Shown here: piece by piece, positions 25,335 to 35,037 of the stretch
Layout of the letters: each line of letters opens with the position of its first letter
How positions within the stretch are numbered: position 1 is the first letter of the stretch
Assembly: GCA_041401985.1 (NCBI GenBank)
Contig: JAWKTE010000021.1
Coordinates: 7,379-71,378, forward strand
DNA length: 64,000 nucleotides
Reading direction: 5' to 3'
Origin: JACKHA01 sp041401985
GTDB lineage: Bacteria > Planctomycetota > Phycisphaerae > Phycisphaerales > UBA1924
Position numbers and translations under genes: made by a program
The notes under the pieces: generated by a model
Told to the model about the DNA's origin: nothing
The model's database searches: none
Seen by the model: the letters and a program-made list of their open reading frames with translations, nothing else

Positions 25335-26579
25335 ATGGCCGCAGCCCAGGCTCTCGACGACCGCACGCGCGCCATGCTCGCGCTCACCCTCACGCCCGGC
25401 ATCGGGCCGATCCTCGCCGCGCGCCTCATCGCCGCCTTCGGCTCCCCCGACGCCGCCCTGGCCGCTTCACCCGCCGCACTCGAGCGCATCCCCGGCATCG
25501 GGCGCGTCAAGGCCAAGGCCCTGGTCGACACCATCCGCCAGGGCCCCGCGGGCCTCGAACGCGAACTCGAACTCATCGATCGCCTGGCCGTCCGCCTCGT
25601 CGCCCTCGGCTCGCCGGACTACCCACCCCTGCTGGCCCAGATCCCGAACCCGCCCCCGCTGCTCTACGTCCGCGGGCGCTTCGAGCCCGACCTGGACCGC
25701 TACCCCGTCGCCATCGTCGGCTCGCGCCGCTGCACCGCCTACGGGCTCGAACAGGCCGAGCGCTTCGCGGGCGTCCTGGGCCGCGCGGGCCTGACCATCG
25801 TCTCCGGCGGCGCTCGCGGCATCGACTCGGCCGCCCACCGGGGCTCGCTCCGCGCCGCCGGACGCACCATCGCCGCCATGGGCTGCGGCCTGGCCCATAC
25901 CTATCCGCCAGAGAACCGCGACCTCTTCGAGCAGATCGTCGCCGAGGGGCGCGGCCTGCTCGTGTCCGAACTCCCGATGGACACCGCCCCCGCCGCGGAG
26001 AACTTCCCCGCCCGCAACCGCATCATCTCGGGCCTGTCTCTCGGGGTGATCGTCCTCGAGGCCGGCCGCAACTCCGGCTCGCTCATCACCGCCCGCCTGG
26101 CCGGCGACGACCACGGGCGCGAGGTCATGGCCATCCCGGGCCGCGTCGACTCCCAGGCCAGCGAGGGAACCCACTCGCTGCTCAAGGAAGGCGCGGCCAT
26201 GCTCGTCACGTCGCCCGGCGACGTGCTGGCCCTGCTCGAAACCCCCGCCCGCCACCACCACGCCGGCACCCACGAGGCCAGGTACGGGCTGTTCCAAGCC
26301 GAGGGCGAACAAAGCGGAACCACTGGACCGTCGCCGGACGCGCGCGACGCCCACACGCCGCCACCCCCGGGCGGCGCCGCCGCAACGCCGACGGGTGGGC
26401 TCGCCCTTTCTTCCCTCCAGAGCCGCATCCTCGACGCGCTCCAGGCGCCGATGACCCCGGACGCGCTGGCCGACGCCGTCGCCATCCGCCCCGATCAGCT
26501 CCGCGCAGAAATCACCATGCTCGAGGTGCTGGGGCGGGTCGCCCGTCGCGCGACGCACATCGAGCGCCTCGCCAAGTGA
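25335..26579 (+). CDS. dprA: DNA-processing protein A
   Basis: 414 residues. N-terminal helix-hairpin-helix/SAM-like region (LTLTPGIGPILAARLIAAFG, IPGIGRVKAKALV), then the extended Rossmann fold: VAIVGSRRCTAYG, IVSGGARGIDSAAHRGSL, NFPARNRIISGLSLGVIV and GSLITARLA. The C-terminus is a small winged helix (SSLQSRILDALQAPMTPDAL). DprA loads RecA on incoming single-stranded DNA during natural transformation. A Gly/Pro-rich linker sits between the last two domains. The next gene, lexA, is over 1 kb away in the same direction. Confidence 0.93.
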   Translation: MAAAQALDDRTRAMLALTLTPGIGPILAARLIAAFGSPDAALAASPAALERIPGIGRVKAKALVDTIRQGPAGLERELELIDRLAVRLVALGSPDYPPLLAQIPNPPPLLYVRGRFEPDLDRYPVAIVGSRRCTAYGLEQAERFAGVLGRAGLTIVSGGARGIDSAAHRGSLRAAGRTIAAMGCGLAHTYPPENRDLFEQIVAEGRGLLVSELPMDTAPAAENFPARNRIISGLSLGVIVLEAGRNSGSLITARLAGDDHGREVMAIPGRVDSQASEGTHSLLKEGAAMLVTSPGDVLALLETPARHHHAGTHEARYGLFQAEGEQSGTTGPSPDARDAHTPPPPGGAAATPTGGLALSSLQSRILDALQAPMTPDALADAVAIRPDQLRAEITMLEVLGRVARRATHIERLAK

Positions 26580-27685
26580 CTGCCGGCGGGGGGCGATCGG
26601 GGGCGACCCAAGGGCGTGTCCTCAAACGCCAGCGGGGCACAGAGTTGTGGCTGGCACCAGAAAGTCCGGAAACCGTCTTGCTAACCGACATCGAACGAAG
26701 TGGGCCGGATTCTGCAGGTTGGGGACTTGACCGGTCGATCGAACGGGGGGAAGATAGTCGGGTCGCCGGGAACGATTCGGCTCCCGGAAGGTTTCTGAAG
26801 TAGTGCCGATTGGTGCGCTCCGCGCAACGCGGCACGGATCGAGCGACGGACGACAAGTGTCGTCGCGAGAGTTCTGATAGATCGTGCGCGGCGCACGGAT
26901 TCGCGCGGAGCAGCGAGTGATGGGTTTCTGGCCGCGGAGCGTTGGTGACAGGGCCGGGACGGGCGCGTTCAAGGCGCGACGCTCGGCCGCCCGCAAACAT
27001 CGCGGGAAGAGTTCGGTGCTCGGGATGAACCACGCCTCGCCAACACCACTTGTCGCACTCGGCCCCGGTGGGTCGTTTGTTCGATCGTTCCACGCACGCT
27101 CGGCGGCCCCGATCGATTACCGGGACGGCACCGCCGACCGGGCGACCGGCGGCCTGGCCCGTCTGGCCGCCCACCTGTGGCGGGTGCTGTGGGGCCTGGT
27201 CGGCGAACCCTGCGCCCCCGGCGCCGCGTCCGGCACAGTCGCCAGCGCAGTCGCCGGCGCAGTTGCCGGAGCCGTTCCCGCGGGCCTGGCGTCGTTCGAA
27301 GTCGTCGACGCGCCGCCGGTCGGGCGGGCGGAGGCGGCGGCCAGAATCGGGCGGATCGCCCTGGCCGAGGCATCGCTCGCGTCGCACCGCCACACGCTGC
27401 ACGCCGTCGCACGGATCGGGGTCCTCCCCGGGCCTCGCACGCCGGGCGTCGGGCGGGATCACGGAGTCAACGCAGTCGTTCCACGCCGGGCCGCGATTGT
27501 TGGGATCGCGGCCCCGGCGTCGCAGAGCCGGCACGCCGGCGCCACCCTGGCCGGGGGTCGTACACCCGGGCCCGCCCGCGTTCTGCCTGCCATCGGCGGG
27601 TGGGACACGCCGAGGGCGGTGGTTTCCAAGTCCGGCGCGCCGCGCCAGCACGCGCTCGAGCAGCGCGCCTTCGAGAGGAGCCCGT
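26580..27685. other. long region between dprA and lexA, palindrome-rich
   Basis: The first 400 bases are less GC-rich than the surroundings and hold four small palindromes: CCGGGA/TCCCGG (about 26765-26786), CCGCG/CGCGG (about 26820-26832), GACGACA-AG-TGTCGTC (26849-26864) and CGTGCG-CGG-CGCACG (about 26884-26898). A plus-strand frame from ATG 27027 is open into lexA and reads plausibly for about 150 residues (RLAAHLWRVLWGLVGEP..), but it overlaps lexA by about 200 nt, so I do not call it. A 12-bp tandem repeat is near 27240-27275. Possible regulatory leader or RNA. Confidence 0.4.
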
Positions 27686-28300
27686 ATGAATCTCACCCCC
27701 AAGCAGCTCCGGATCCTGCAACTGATCCGCGACTGGCGGGTCCGGCGCGGCTATTCGCCGACGATGCAGGAAATGGCCGACGAGATCGGCGTCAGCAAGG
27801 TCACGGTCTTCGAGCACGTCGAGGCCCTGATCAAAAAGGGCGCGCTCGTCCGCGAGCCCAACAAGGCTCGCTCTTTGTCGATCGCTGAGGGCATCGCCGT
27901 CCCCGATGAGGCCCGCCCCCTGCGCTTCCCGCTCGTCGGGCGGATCGCCGCCGGCAACCCCATCGAAAAGGTGGCCGACATCGACGAGGTCGACCTGGGC
28001 GAGATCCTCGGGGCCGAGGCAGCGTCGAACTCGACGTTCGCCCTCAAGGTCGAGGGCGACTCCATGCGCGACGAGGGCATCCTCGACGGGGACTACGTCC
28101 TGATCGAGCGGACCCAGGTCGCCCAGAACGGCGACAAGGTCGTTGCCCTCCTGCCCGACGGCTCGACCACCCTCAAGACCTTCTTCAAGGAGGAGGACCA
28201 CATCCGCCTCCAGCCCGCCAACCCCAGTTTCGATCCCATCCGCGTCAAGTACTGCCAGATCCAGGGCACCGTCCGCGGCGTGGTCCGGAGTTACAACTAG
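27686..28300 (+). CDS. lexA: SOS repressor
   Basis: 204 residues. N-terminal winged helix (LTPKQLRILQLIRDWRVRRG, SPTMQEMADEIGVSKVTVFE), linker, and S24 self-cleavage domain with the Ala89-Gly90 scissile bond, Ser126 in EGDSM and Lys164 in TTLKTF, all at the expected spacing. It represses DNA-damage genes and cleaves itself when RecA is activated. AGAGGAG lies 5 nt before the ATG. I could not identify a LexA box with confidence; the 16-bp palindrome at 26849 is one candidate. Confidence 0.94.
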   Translation: MNLTPKQLRILQLIRDWRVRRGYSPTMQEMADEIGVSKVTVFEHVEALIKKGALVREPNKARSLSIAEGIAVPDEARPLRFPLVGRIAAGNPIEKVADIDEVDLGEILGAEAASNSTFALKVEGDSMRDEGILDGDYVLIERTQVAQNGDKVVALLPDGSTTLKTFFKEEDHIRLQPANPSFDPIRVKYCQIQGTVRGVVRSYN

Positions 28301-28346
28301 AAGAATCGGGTCGCGACCGCCCCGATCAGGGGACGCATCCACGAGC

Positions 28347-28491
28347 TTCAACAACGAGCGCCGGCCACGAGCCGCGCGGCGCCAGCCCGCGGTTTCGGCG
28401 GTGCGCGTTCGCGGGGCGTCTCCGGCGGTCGGGACGCCGCATGTTGTTGAATCGCGGGGTTGGACCGCGGGCTTGCGCCGCGCGGCTCGTG
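28347..28491. repeat. 28-bp-arm inverted repeat
   Basis: Arms at 28366-28393 and 28464-28491 pair over 28 bp with one mismatch (cacgagccgcgcggcg.. / ..cgccgcgcggctcgtg). A second pair, ttcaacaac (28347-28355) and gttgttgaa (28443-28451), is interleaved with it. Lies between lexA and the convergent DUF971 gene. No gene seen. Confidence 0.75.
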
Positions 28492-28553
28492 TCCCTCCGG
28501 CGGGGCTTGCTACAAGTCGGGCTCGCGACAACTTGGTCCCGCGACGGATTCCG

Positions 28554-28907
28554 CTACGGATTGTGGCCCGCCGCCTCCGGGTCGATCGACCGGAGGTACT
28601 CCCACGAGTAGATCCCCGTCGAGTGCCCGTCGGAGAACGTGATCCGGATCGCGTAGTTGCCGACCATCTCCGCGCCCGTCGCGACCAGCCCTCCCGCGCC
28701 GCCTCCCGAGCCACCGCCGCCGGCACGGGCGGAACCGCTCGGCAGCACCGTCAGCGGGTTCCTGGCCATCTCGTCGCGCAGGTTCCGCATGTCCGCCGAG
28801 GGAGACATCCGACGGAGGTAGGCGATGGAGTAGTACGACGCGGTGCCGTCCTCCCACTCGACCGTCAGGCCCCGGTCCTTCTTCAGATCGATCGACTTCG
28901 GGCGCAT
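28554..28907 (-). CDS. DUF971 family protein
   Basis: 117 residues. RPKSIDLKKDRGLTVEWEDG, SYYSIAYLRRMSPSADMRNL and YAIRITFSDGHSTGIYSWEYL are the conserved parts of the DUF971 (gamma-butyrobetaine hydroxylase N-terminal-like) domain, interrupted by a Gly/Ala-rich loop. Such proteins are found near iron-sulfur and respiratory genes, but the biochemical role is not settled. ATG 28907 has GGGAG just upstream; the longer open frame is low-complexity. Confidence 0.8.
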   Translation of the reverse strand: MRPKSIDLKKDRGLTVEWEDGTASYYSIAYLRRMSPSADMRNLRDEMARNPLTVLPSGSARAGGGGSGGGAGGLVATGAEMVGNYAIRITFSDGHSTGIYSWEYLRSIDPEAAGHNP

Positions 28908-29050
28908 CTCCCGATTGTTGCCCGGTCGGGTTTGCCCGGAGGCGGAGCGCGAAGGCGTGTGGCGTGTGGCGTGTGGTGGCGCACGGTACGGGTCGGTGCC
29001 CCCGGCCTTGGAGACCAGCGGGCAGGAGACAAGTCTGGGGTCGGAAGGGA

Positions 29051-29080
29051 AAGCGTGCCCGGGTCGGCCCGGGCACGCTT
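29051..29080 (-). terminator. stem-loop terminator
   Basis: Perfect 13-bp stem AAGCGTGCCCGGG / CCCGGGCACGCTT with a TCGG loop, 46 nt after the methyltransferase stop. The following minus-strand CTTTCCCTTCC is a weak T-run. Confidence 0.55.
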
Positions 29081-29126
29081 GAAGAAACGCTGGCATGTTT
29101 CGCCGGAGCCTCAGCCCCGGCACCGC

Positions 29127-29927
29127 TCAGCCCTTCGGCACCTTGATGTCCGCCCGCTTGCGTCCGATGAACGCGTCGTAGAGCAGCGGCTGGCCGTCGG
29201 TCGAGCGCCGGTGCGTGAAGGTCTCGCGCCGGGCGAGTTCGAGCGACTTGTCGGCCAGCATCGAGCGGATCAGGCCCGCGAAGCCGGAGTCGTCCTTGCC
29301 GTTGGTGAAGTCGGTCTTGATGGTGAAGGCGATCCAGCCGCCAACGTCCACACGGTTGTACGCCTCGGCGAAGACCTCGGGGGGGATGTCGCCGAACCCG
29401 AGGGCGGCGACGCACGCCATGGCGTTGAAGGCGTGGCTGTCGAGCACGTCGGCCTGGTCGCGCGGGAGGTTGGTGAGGTCCCCGACGACATAGTCGGCGT
29501 ACAGCCCGGGACGGTCCCGCTCGGCCGCCATCGCGGCCTCCGGGTGGATGTCAACGCCCACGGCCCGCTTGACGCCGAACTTGCGGAACTCATCGGCGAC
29601 GTACCCGTTGCCGGCCCCGAGGTCCAGGACCGTCAGCGTGTCCGGCTTGACGCCCGCCTCCTCCAGGCATCTCTTGAGCAGCGAGGCGACCACGGCCGGG
29701 GACTGGCAACCCAGGATGTCGTAGACCCAGCGCTCGTAGAGGCCGGGCACCTGGAAGACCTCGTCGTAATCGTGCAGGCGGATCTTCTTCCAGCCGTCGG
29801 GCAGGTTGACGACCACGTATTCCTGATCCTGGCCGAGGTCGCCGCCGGAGGCGGGCAGGGCGATCTCGAGTTTGCCCATGGCGGTTCGCAACTGGCTCAG
29901 CCCCGGCTGGGAGAGGGTGGCGCTCAT
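29127..29927 (-). CDS. SAM-dependent methyltransferase
   Basis: 266 residues, cytoplasmic. The class I methyltransferase motif TVLDLGAGNGYVADEFRKFG is near 130, followed by GVDIHPEAAMAAERDRPG and VVGDLTNLP. It starts with a region of about 60 residues (LPDGWKKIRLHDYDEVFQVP) that is outside the Rossmann core. AGGAG lies upstream of ATG 29927; in-frame sequence before it is not needed. Substrate unknown. Divergent from the ABC transporter genes. Confidence 0.8.
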   Translation of the reverse strand: MSATLSQPGLSQLRTAMGKLEIALPASGGDLGQDQEYVVVNLPDGWKKIRLHDYDEVFQVPGLYERWVYDILGCQSPAVVASLLKRCLEEAGVKPDTLTVLDLGAGNGYVADEFRKFGVKRAVGVDIHPEAAMAAERDRPGLYADYVVGDLTNLPRDQADVLDSHAFNAMACVAALGFGDIPPEVFAEAYNRVDVGGWIAFTIKTDFTNGKDDSGFAGLIRSMLADKSLELARRETFTHRRSTDGQPLLYDAFIGRKRADIKVPKG

Positions 29928-30169
29928 CTTCGTTGGCTCCTGTGTCGCCGGGGCGGATTCCATCGGAATCCGGGTAGGCGAGGGTGACGGCGTCCGAACG
30001 GATCGCCGCAGTGATCGGTCCAAGAGGACTATGCTAGGCGCGGTGCCGCTCGATGGCGACGCGATTGCTGCGGATAGGCGATAGATCGATATGTTTTCGC
30101 GGTATAAGCCAGCGCGATCGACTCAGAAGCCACGTTCGGCGAGTCGGGCGGCCCGGAAAGGCACGGTCC

Positions 30170-30931
<762 letters not shown>

Positions 30932-31022
30932 GGCGTGCCTCGATTCGCTTGTGCGGATGGCGTGGGGTTGGTCGCGCCCGAAGGTGGTGTGGTGGTTGCT
31001 GGAGGGGCTTTGCCGCGATCGG

Positions 31023-31090
31023 GCAGGGCTGGAAAGCCCTGCCCCCTCGTCGCACGCTTGCTCGGGGCTGGAAAGGCCTGCCCCCTCGTC
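31023..31090. repeat. GCAGGGCT-GGAA-AGCCCTGC hairpin repeat, two tandem units
   Basis: Unit 1 hairpin at 31023-31042, followed by ccccctcgtc; unit 2 at about 31062-31090 ends with the same ccccctcgtc. A third, degraded unit runs to about 31130. It lies between the ATPase gene and the chosen start of the fused transporter gene, but is open in that gene's frame. Confidence 0.7.
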
Positions 31091-31137
31091 ACACGACTTC
31101 GAGGGGACGGGAGGCTCTGCTGGCTCGTCGGGTGTTC

Positions 31138-32709
31138 ATGCTTTCGATCGTGTCGTTGCTGACGGTGATCGCGCCCGTTTCAACGGCGAGCGGGCAGCAG
31201 CAAGAGGCGATCCGCGTCGCGATTGGCTCGAAGAACTTCACCGAGCAGCAGATCCTGGGCGAGATCGTGGCCCGGGTGCTGGAGCGATCGCTCGGGGCGC
31301 GGGTGGAGCGGCGGTTCGGGCTCGGGGGGACCGACATCTGCCACGCCGCGATGCTGGCGGGGCAACTGGATGTGTATGTCGAGTACACGGGCACGGCCCT
31401 GGTCAACGTGCTGGGGCGCGAGGCGTCGGCGGGGTCGGATGACGCGTTCCGGCGGGTGGCGCGGCAGTATCGGTCGCGGTTCGACCTGGAGTGGCTGCCG
31501 CCGCTCGGGTTCAACAACACCTATGCGATCGCGGTGCGGGGCGAGGACGCGGCGGCGAACGGGTGGACGCGGGTGAGCGACCTTGCCGGCGTGGAAGGAT
31601 TGCGCGGCGGGTTCTCGTCGGAGTTCATTGAACGGCCCGATGGGTTGCCCGGGCTGCGCGGGGCGTACGGGCTCGGGTTCGCGGCGGTGCTGGACCTTGA
31701 TCCGGGGCTGATGTACGAGGCGGTGCGGGCGGGGCAGGTGGATGTCATCTGCGCGTTCAGCACGGACGGGCGGATCGACGAGTACGGGCTGGTGGTGCTG
31801 GAGGATGACCTTGGGTTCTTCCCGCCGTACGACGCGGCGCCCGTGGTGCGGGGCGAGTTGCTGTCGCGGCATCCGGAGGTTCGCGATGCGCTGGCCGCGC
31901 TGGCGGGGACGATCGGCGATGAGGACATGCGCCGGATGAACCACGCGGTGGATGTGCTTCGTCGGTCACCGGCGGAGGTGGCGCGGGAGTGGGTGGAGGC
32001 GAAACTGGGACCGGAAGAAGGGGGTGATGTCGGGGATCGAGCGGTGGGGGAGAGAGATGACGCCGCGGCGGATCGTCGTGGCGAGGGGTTGCTCGCGTTT
32101 GCGATGTCGCGGCGTGGTGAGATCGCGTCGAAAGTCGCGCGGCACCTTTGGCTGACGGTGTTGGGCACGGGGCTGGCGGTGGTGATCGGCGTGCCGCTGG
32201 GCGTGCTGGTGCATCGCGTGGCGGGGACGCGTGGCCCGGTGCTGGCGGGGGTTGAGGTGCTGCAGACCGTGCCGAGCCTGGCGATGCTGGCGTTTCTGTT
32301 CGCGGTGTATGGGCTGCTTGGCGCGGCGCCGGCGGTGACGGCGCTCGTGCTGTACGCGCTGCTGCCGATCGTGCTCAACACGTTCACGGGGCTCAATGAG
32401 GTGCCGTCGGCGATCGTGGGCGCGGCGCGGGGAGTGGGGATGTCGGGCTGGCAGCGGCTGTGGTGGGTGGAGTTGCCGCTGGCGGCGCCGGTGGTCATCG
32501 CGGGGATCCGGGCGGCGACGGTGCTGACCGTGGGCGTGGCGACGCTGTCCACCTATATCGGGGCCGGCGGGCTTGGGGACTTCATCGCGCGTGGGCTGGC
32601 GCGGAACGACCCGCGGCTGACGCTGCTGGGGGCGATCCCGGCGGCGGTGATGGCGGTGGTGCTGAGCCTCGGGATCCGCGTGCTGGAGCGCGTGGCGCGG
32701 GGGCGGTAG
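31138..32709 (+). CDS. fused substrate-binding protein and permease of osmolyte ABC transporter
   Basis: 523 residues. Signal segment (VSLLTVIAPVSTASGQ), then an OpuAC-type binding domain (GSKNFTEQQILGEIVARVLE, DVYVEYTGTALVNVLG, AFSTDGRIDEYGLVVLEDDL) to about 310, a linker, then a BPD-type permease (HLWLTVLGTGLAVVIGVPLG.. and YIGAGGLGDFIARGLA). Known fusions of this group usually have the permease first. Here the order is reversed. ATG 31138 was chosen; a GTG at 30928 would overlap the ATPase stop codon and read through the hairpin repeat. Works with the ATPase encoded at 30170. Confidence 0.85.
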   Translation: MLSIVSLLTVIAPVSTASGQQQEAIRVAIGSKNFTEQQILGEIVARVLERSLGARVERRFGLGGTDICHAAMLAGQLDVYVEYTGTALVNVLGREASAGSDDAFRRVARQYRSRFDLEWLPPLGFNNTYAIAVRGEDAAANGWTRVSDLAGVEGLRGGFSSEFIERPDGLPGLRGAYGLGFAAVLDLDPGLMYEAVRAGQVDVICAFSTDGRIDEYGLVVLEDDLGFFPPYDAAPVVRGELLSRHPEVRDALAALAGTIGDEDMRRMNHAVDVLRRSPAEVAREWVEAKLGPEEGGDVGDRAVGERDDAAADRRGEGLLAFAMSRRGEIASKVARHLWLTVLGTGLAVVIGVPLGVLVHRVAGTRGPVLAGVEVLQTVPSLAMLAFLFAVYGLLGAAPAVTALVLYALLPIVLNTFTGLNEVPSAIVGAARGVGMSGWQRLWWVELPLAAPVVIAGIRAATVLTVGVATLSTYIGAGGLGDFIARGLARNDPRLTLLGAIPAAVMAVVLSLGIRVLERVARGR

Positions 32710-32878
32710 GTAGCGGGCCGCGCGAGTCGGCGGTGGACGCAAGAACGGTTGCCCCGTTTGACATCGGGGTGTATCGGCGGCGCTGCGCGTCGGCACCTGT
32801 GTGCCGCGGGCGCGAGTTTCGGGCTTCGGCTTCGGGTCGGACCGGGCTGGCCGCGATCACTCTTGAGAGGAGGCGATG

Positions 32879-34441
32879 ATGTTCCTGCGCGCTCTGACGG
32901 CTGCTGGCATGTCCCTGTCGGCGATGGCCGCGCCCTGTGTTGGGCAGATCACGCTCGGCTCGGTGGAGATCGATCTGAAACTGGTGTCGACGGGGATGAC
33001 GGCCCCGGTGTTCCTCACGCACGCGGGCGACGGGTCGGGGCGGCTGTTCGTGGTGGACCAGGCGGGCAAGATCTGGGTCATCCAGAACGGCCAGCGTCTG
33101 GCGATGCCGTTCCTGGACATCTCCGGGCTGCTGCCGACGCTGAGCATGGGGTTCGATGAGCGTGGGCTGCTTGGGCTGGCGTTCCACCCGGACTACGAGA
33201 ACAACGGGCGGTTCTTCGTGCGGTACTCGGCGCCGCGGGTGGGCAATCCTGGCGAGGCGTGCGTCGGCACGTCGCGTGGGTGCCACATGGAGGTGCTGGC
33301 GGAGTACCACCGCTCGGCGCTGGACCCGAACGTGGCGGACCCGAACGGGACGATCCTGCTGACGGTGGACGAGCCGGAGTTCAACCACAACGCGGGGCAG
33401 GTGCTGTTCGGCCCGGACGGGATGCTGTACTTCACGCTGGGCGACGGTGGCGGGTCGCACGACGGGCTGGCGAACCCCGCGCTGCCGCACGGCCCGATCG
33501 GCAACGGGCAGAATCCGCAGACGCTGCTGGGCGCGCTGATGCGGATTGATGTGGACTCGCCGCCCGGGATGGGCCAGACGTATGTGTCGCCCTCGGACAA
33601 CCCGTTCTTCGGGCTGGCGACGGGGCGGGACGAGATCTGGGCGTACGGGCTGCGGAACCCGTACCGGTTCAGTTTCGACCGGCTGGACGGGCGGCTGTTC
33701 CTGGCCGACGTGGGGCAGGCATTGTTCGAGGAGGTGAACATCATCGAGCGGGGCGGGAACTACGGGTGGGTGACGCGCGAGGGATTCGAGTGCTTCGACC
33801 CGTTCAGCCCGGGGATGCCGCCGACGACGTGCGCGACGACGGGGCCGCTGGGCGAGCCGCTGCTGGACCCGATCGCGGCGTACACGCACGCCGACGGGAT
33901 CGCGGTGGTGGGCGGGTTCGTGTACCGCGGCGCGGCCAGCCCGGCGCTGGAGGGGCTGTACATCTTCAGCGACTGGTCGCGGTCGTTCAGCCCGGCGGAT
34001 GGGCGGCTGTTCTATCTGGACGCCGACGGGACGCTCTCTGACATCTTCGAGTTCGATATCGGGGACAACCAGGCTTCGATCGGGCAGTACGTCGTGGGGA
34101 TCGGCGAGGACGAGGCGGGCGAGGTGTACGCCCTCATGACCAGCAGCCTCGCGCCGTTCGGCGACACGGGGCGGGTGTACCGGATCGTGCAGGCCCCGGC
34201 GTGCGCGCCGGACCTGACGACGGGGGCGATCCCCGGCGTGGCGGGGTACGGCGTGCCGAACGGGGTGCTGAACAACGACGACTTCTTCTACTTCCTGGCG
34301 GAGTTCGCCGCGGGCAACGCGGGCGTGGCGGACCTGACGACCGGGGCGATCCCGGCGTCTGCCGGCTACGGCGTGCCCGACGGGGTGGTGAACAACGATG
34401 ATTTCTTCTACTACCTGGCGTTGTTCGCGGTGGGTTGCTGA
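32879..34441 (+). CDS. secreted PQQ-type sugar dehydrogenase with dockerin-like repeats
   Basis: 520 residues. Signal peptide to about 22, then a six-bladed propeller of the soluble glucose dehydrogenase (GdhB/Asd) family: RGLLGLAFHPDYENNGRFFV, FNHNAGQVLFGPDGMLYFTL, WAYGLRNPYRFSFDRLDGRL, ERGGNYGWVTREGFECF. The C-terminus has two dockerin-like units (LTTGAIPGVAGYGVPNGVLN.. and a second ending in VGC), as in the protein at 20408. AGGAGG (32868-32873) is 5 nt before ATG 32879; ATG 32876 is possible. Probably an extracellular PQQ-dependent oxidation of sugars. Confidence 0.87.
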   Translation: MFLRALTAAGMSLSAMAAPCVGQITLGSVEIDLKLVSTGMTAPVFLTHAGDGSGRLFVVDQAGKIWVIQNGQRLAMPFLDISGLLPTLSMGFDERGLLGLAFHPDYENNGRFFVRYSAPRVGNPGEACVGTSRGCHMEVLAEYHRSALDPNVADPNGTILLTVDEPEFNHNAGQVLFGPDGMLYFTLGDGGGSHDGLANPALPHGPIGNGQNPQTLLGALMRIDVDSPPGMGQTYVSPSDNPFFGLATGRDEIWAYGLRNPYRFSFDRLDGRLFLADVGQALFEEVNIIERGGNYGWVTREGFECFDPFSPGMPPTTCATTGPLGEPLLDPIAAYTHADGIAVVGGFVYRGAASPALEGLYIFSDWSRSFSPADGRLFYLDADGTLSDIFEFDIGDNQASIGQYVVGIGEDEAGEVYALMTSSLAPFGDTGRVYRIVQAPACAPDLTTGAIPGVAGYGVPNGVLNNDDFFYFLAEFAAGNAGVADLTTGAIPASAGYGVPDGVVNNDDFFYYLALFAVGC

Positions 34442-34480
34442 GGGAGCGAGACGGCGAGGCAGCGACGCAGCGAGACAGGG
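34442..34480. repeat. gcgaga/gcagcga purine phrase repeat
   Basis: gagcgagacggcgaggcagc followed by gacgcagcgagacagg, a short purine-rich periodic sequence directly after the dehydrogenase stop. Similar in style to the repeats at 38914 and 51324 but with a different core. Confidence 0.45.
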
Positions 34481-34522
34481 GCTGGGAGGCAACGGTCGAC
34501 TCGAGGCTTGCGGCGCGAGCAT

Positions 34523-34558
34523 GACGCCGGCCCCACCAACGAGGGTGGGGCCGGCGTC
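34523..34558. terminator. stem-loop between convergent genes
   Basis: Perfect 15-bp stem GACGCCGGCCCCACC / GGTGGGGCCGGCGTC with a 6-nt loop, between the dehydrogenase and the convergent csbD-like gene. Little T-run on either side, but the stem is very strong. Confidence 0.65.
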
Positions 34559-34657
34559 TGCTGCGGGGGTCTGGTTGGGCACGCGGCGTGCAGCGTTGGT
34601 GCCGCGTGCGATGGGTGGCCGGGTTGCGCTGGGCAAGCCGGCGGTTCGGGCTCGGGC

Positions 34658-34861
34658 TCAGCAGCCGCAGGACTTGCGGAAGGAGTCGACTTCCTTCTTG
34701 GCCTCTTCGCGGCTCTTGCCGTAGGCCTCCTGGATCTTGCCTTCGAGCTGCTCGGCGCGGCCGTCGATCTGGTCGAGCTCGTCGTCGGTGAGTTTGCCCC
34801 ACCGCTCCTTGGCTTTGCCCTTGAACTGCTTCCAGTTGCCCTGCATGGTGTCGCTGTTCAT
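34658..34861 (-). CDS. CsbD family stress-response protein
   Basis: 67 residues, helical and highly charged. NWKQFKGKAKERWGKLTDDE and IDGRAEQLEGKIQEAYGKSR match the two halves of the CsbD fold; the tail EEAKKEVDSFRKSCGC ends in two cysteines. CsbD proteins accumulate under general stress in many bacteria, mechanism unclear. GGAGACC precedes ATG 34861. Confidence 0.9.
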   Translation of the reverse strand: MNSDTMQGNWKQFKGKAKERWGKLTDDELDQIDGRAEQLEGKIQEAYGKSREEAKKEVDSFRKSCGC

Positions 34862-35037
34862 CGCGGTCTCCTTGGTCGGCCCCGCGTGGTCCGCCGGAAC
34901 GAAAGGCGGGGTGCGGGGCGGGTTGTTGGACGTGGTGCTTGAGATCCTGATCTCGCCCGGCGGACCGTCCGCCGCGGCGTGTGCGTGGCGTTGCGTCGCG
35001 CCCGCGAGGGTGGAAACGGACGCGACGCGGAGTTGGA

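Noticed and set aside
26655..26690. AGAAAGTCCGG resembling the RNase P RNA core
   Set aside because: Only this short string matches; the other conserved blocks and their spacing are absent.
27027..27888. Plus-strand frame upstream of and into lexA
   Set aside because: It overlaps lexA by about 200 nt, has no ribosome site or TANNNT box, and looks natural for only part of its length.
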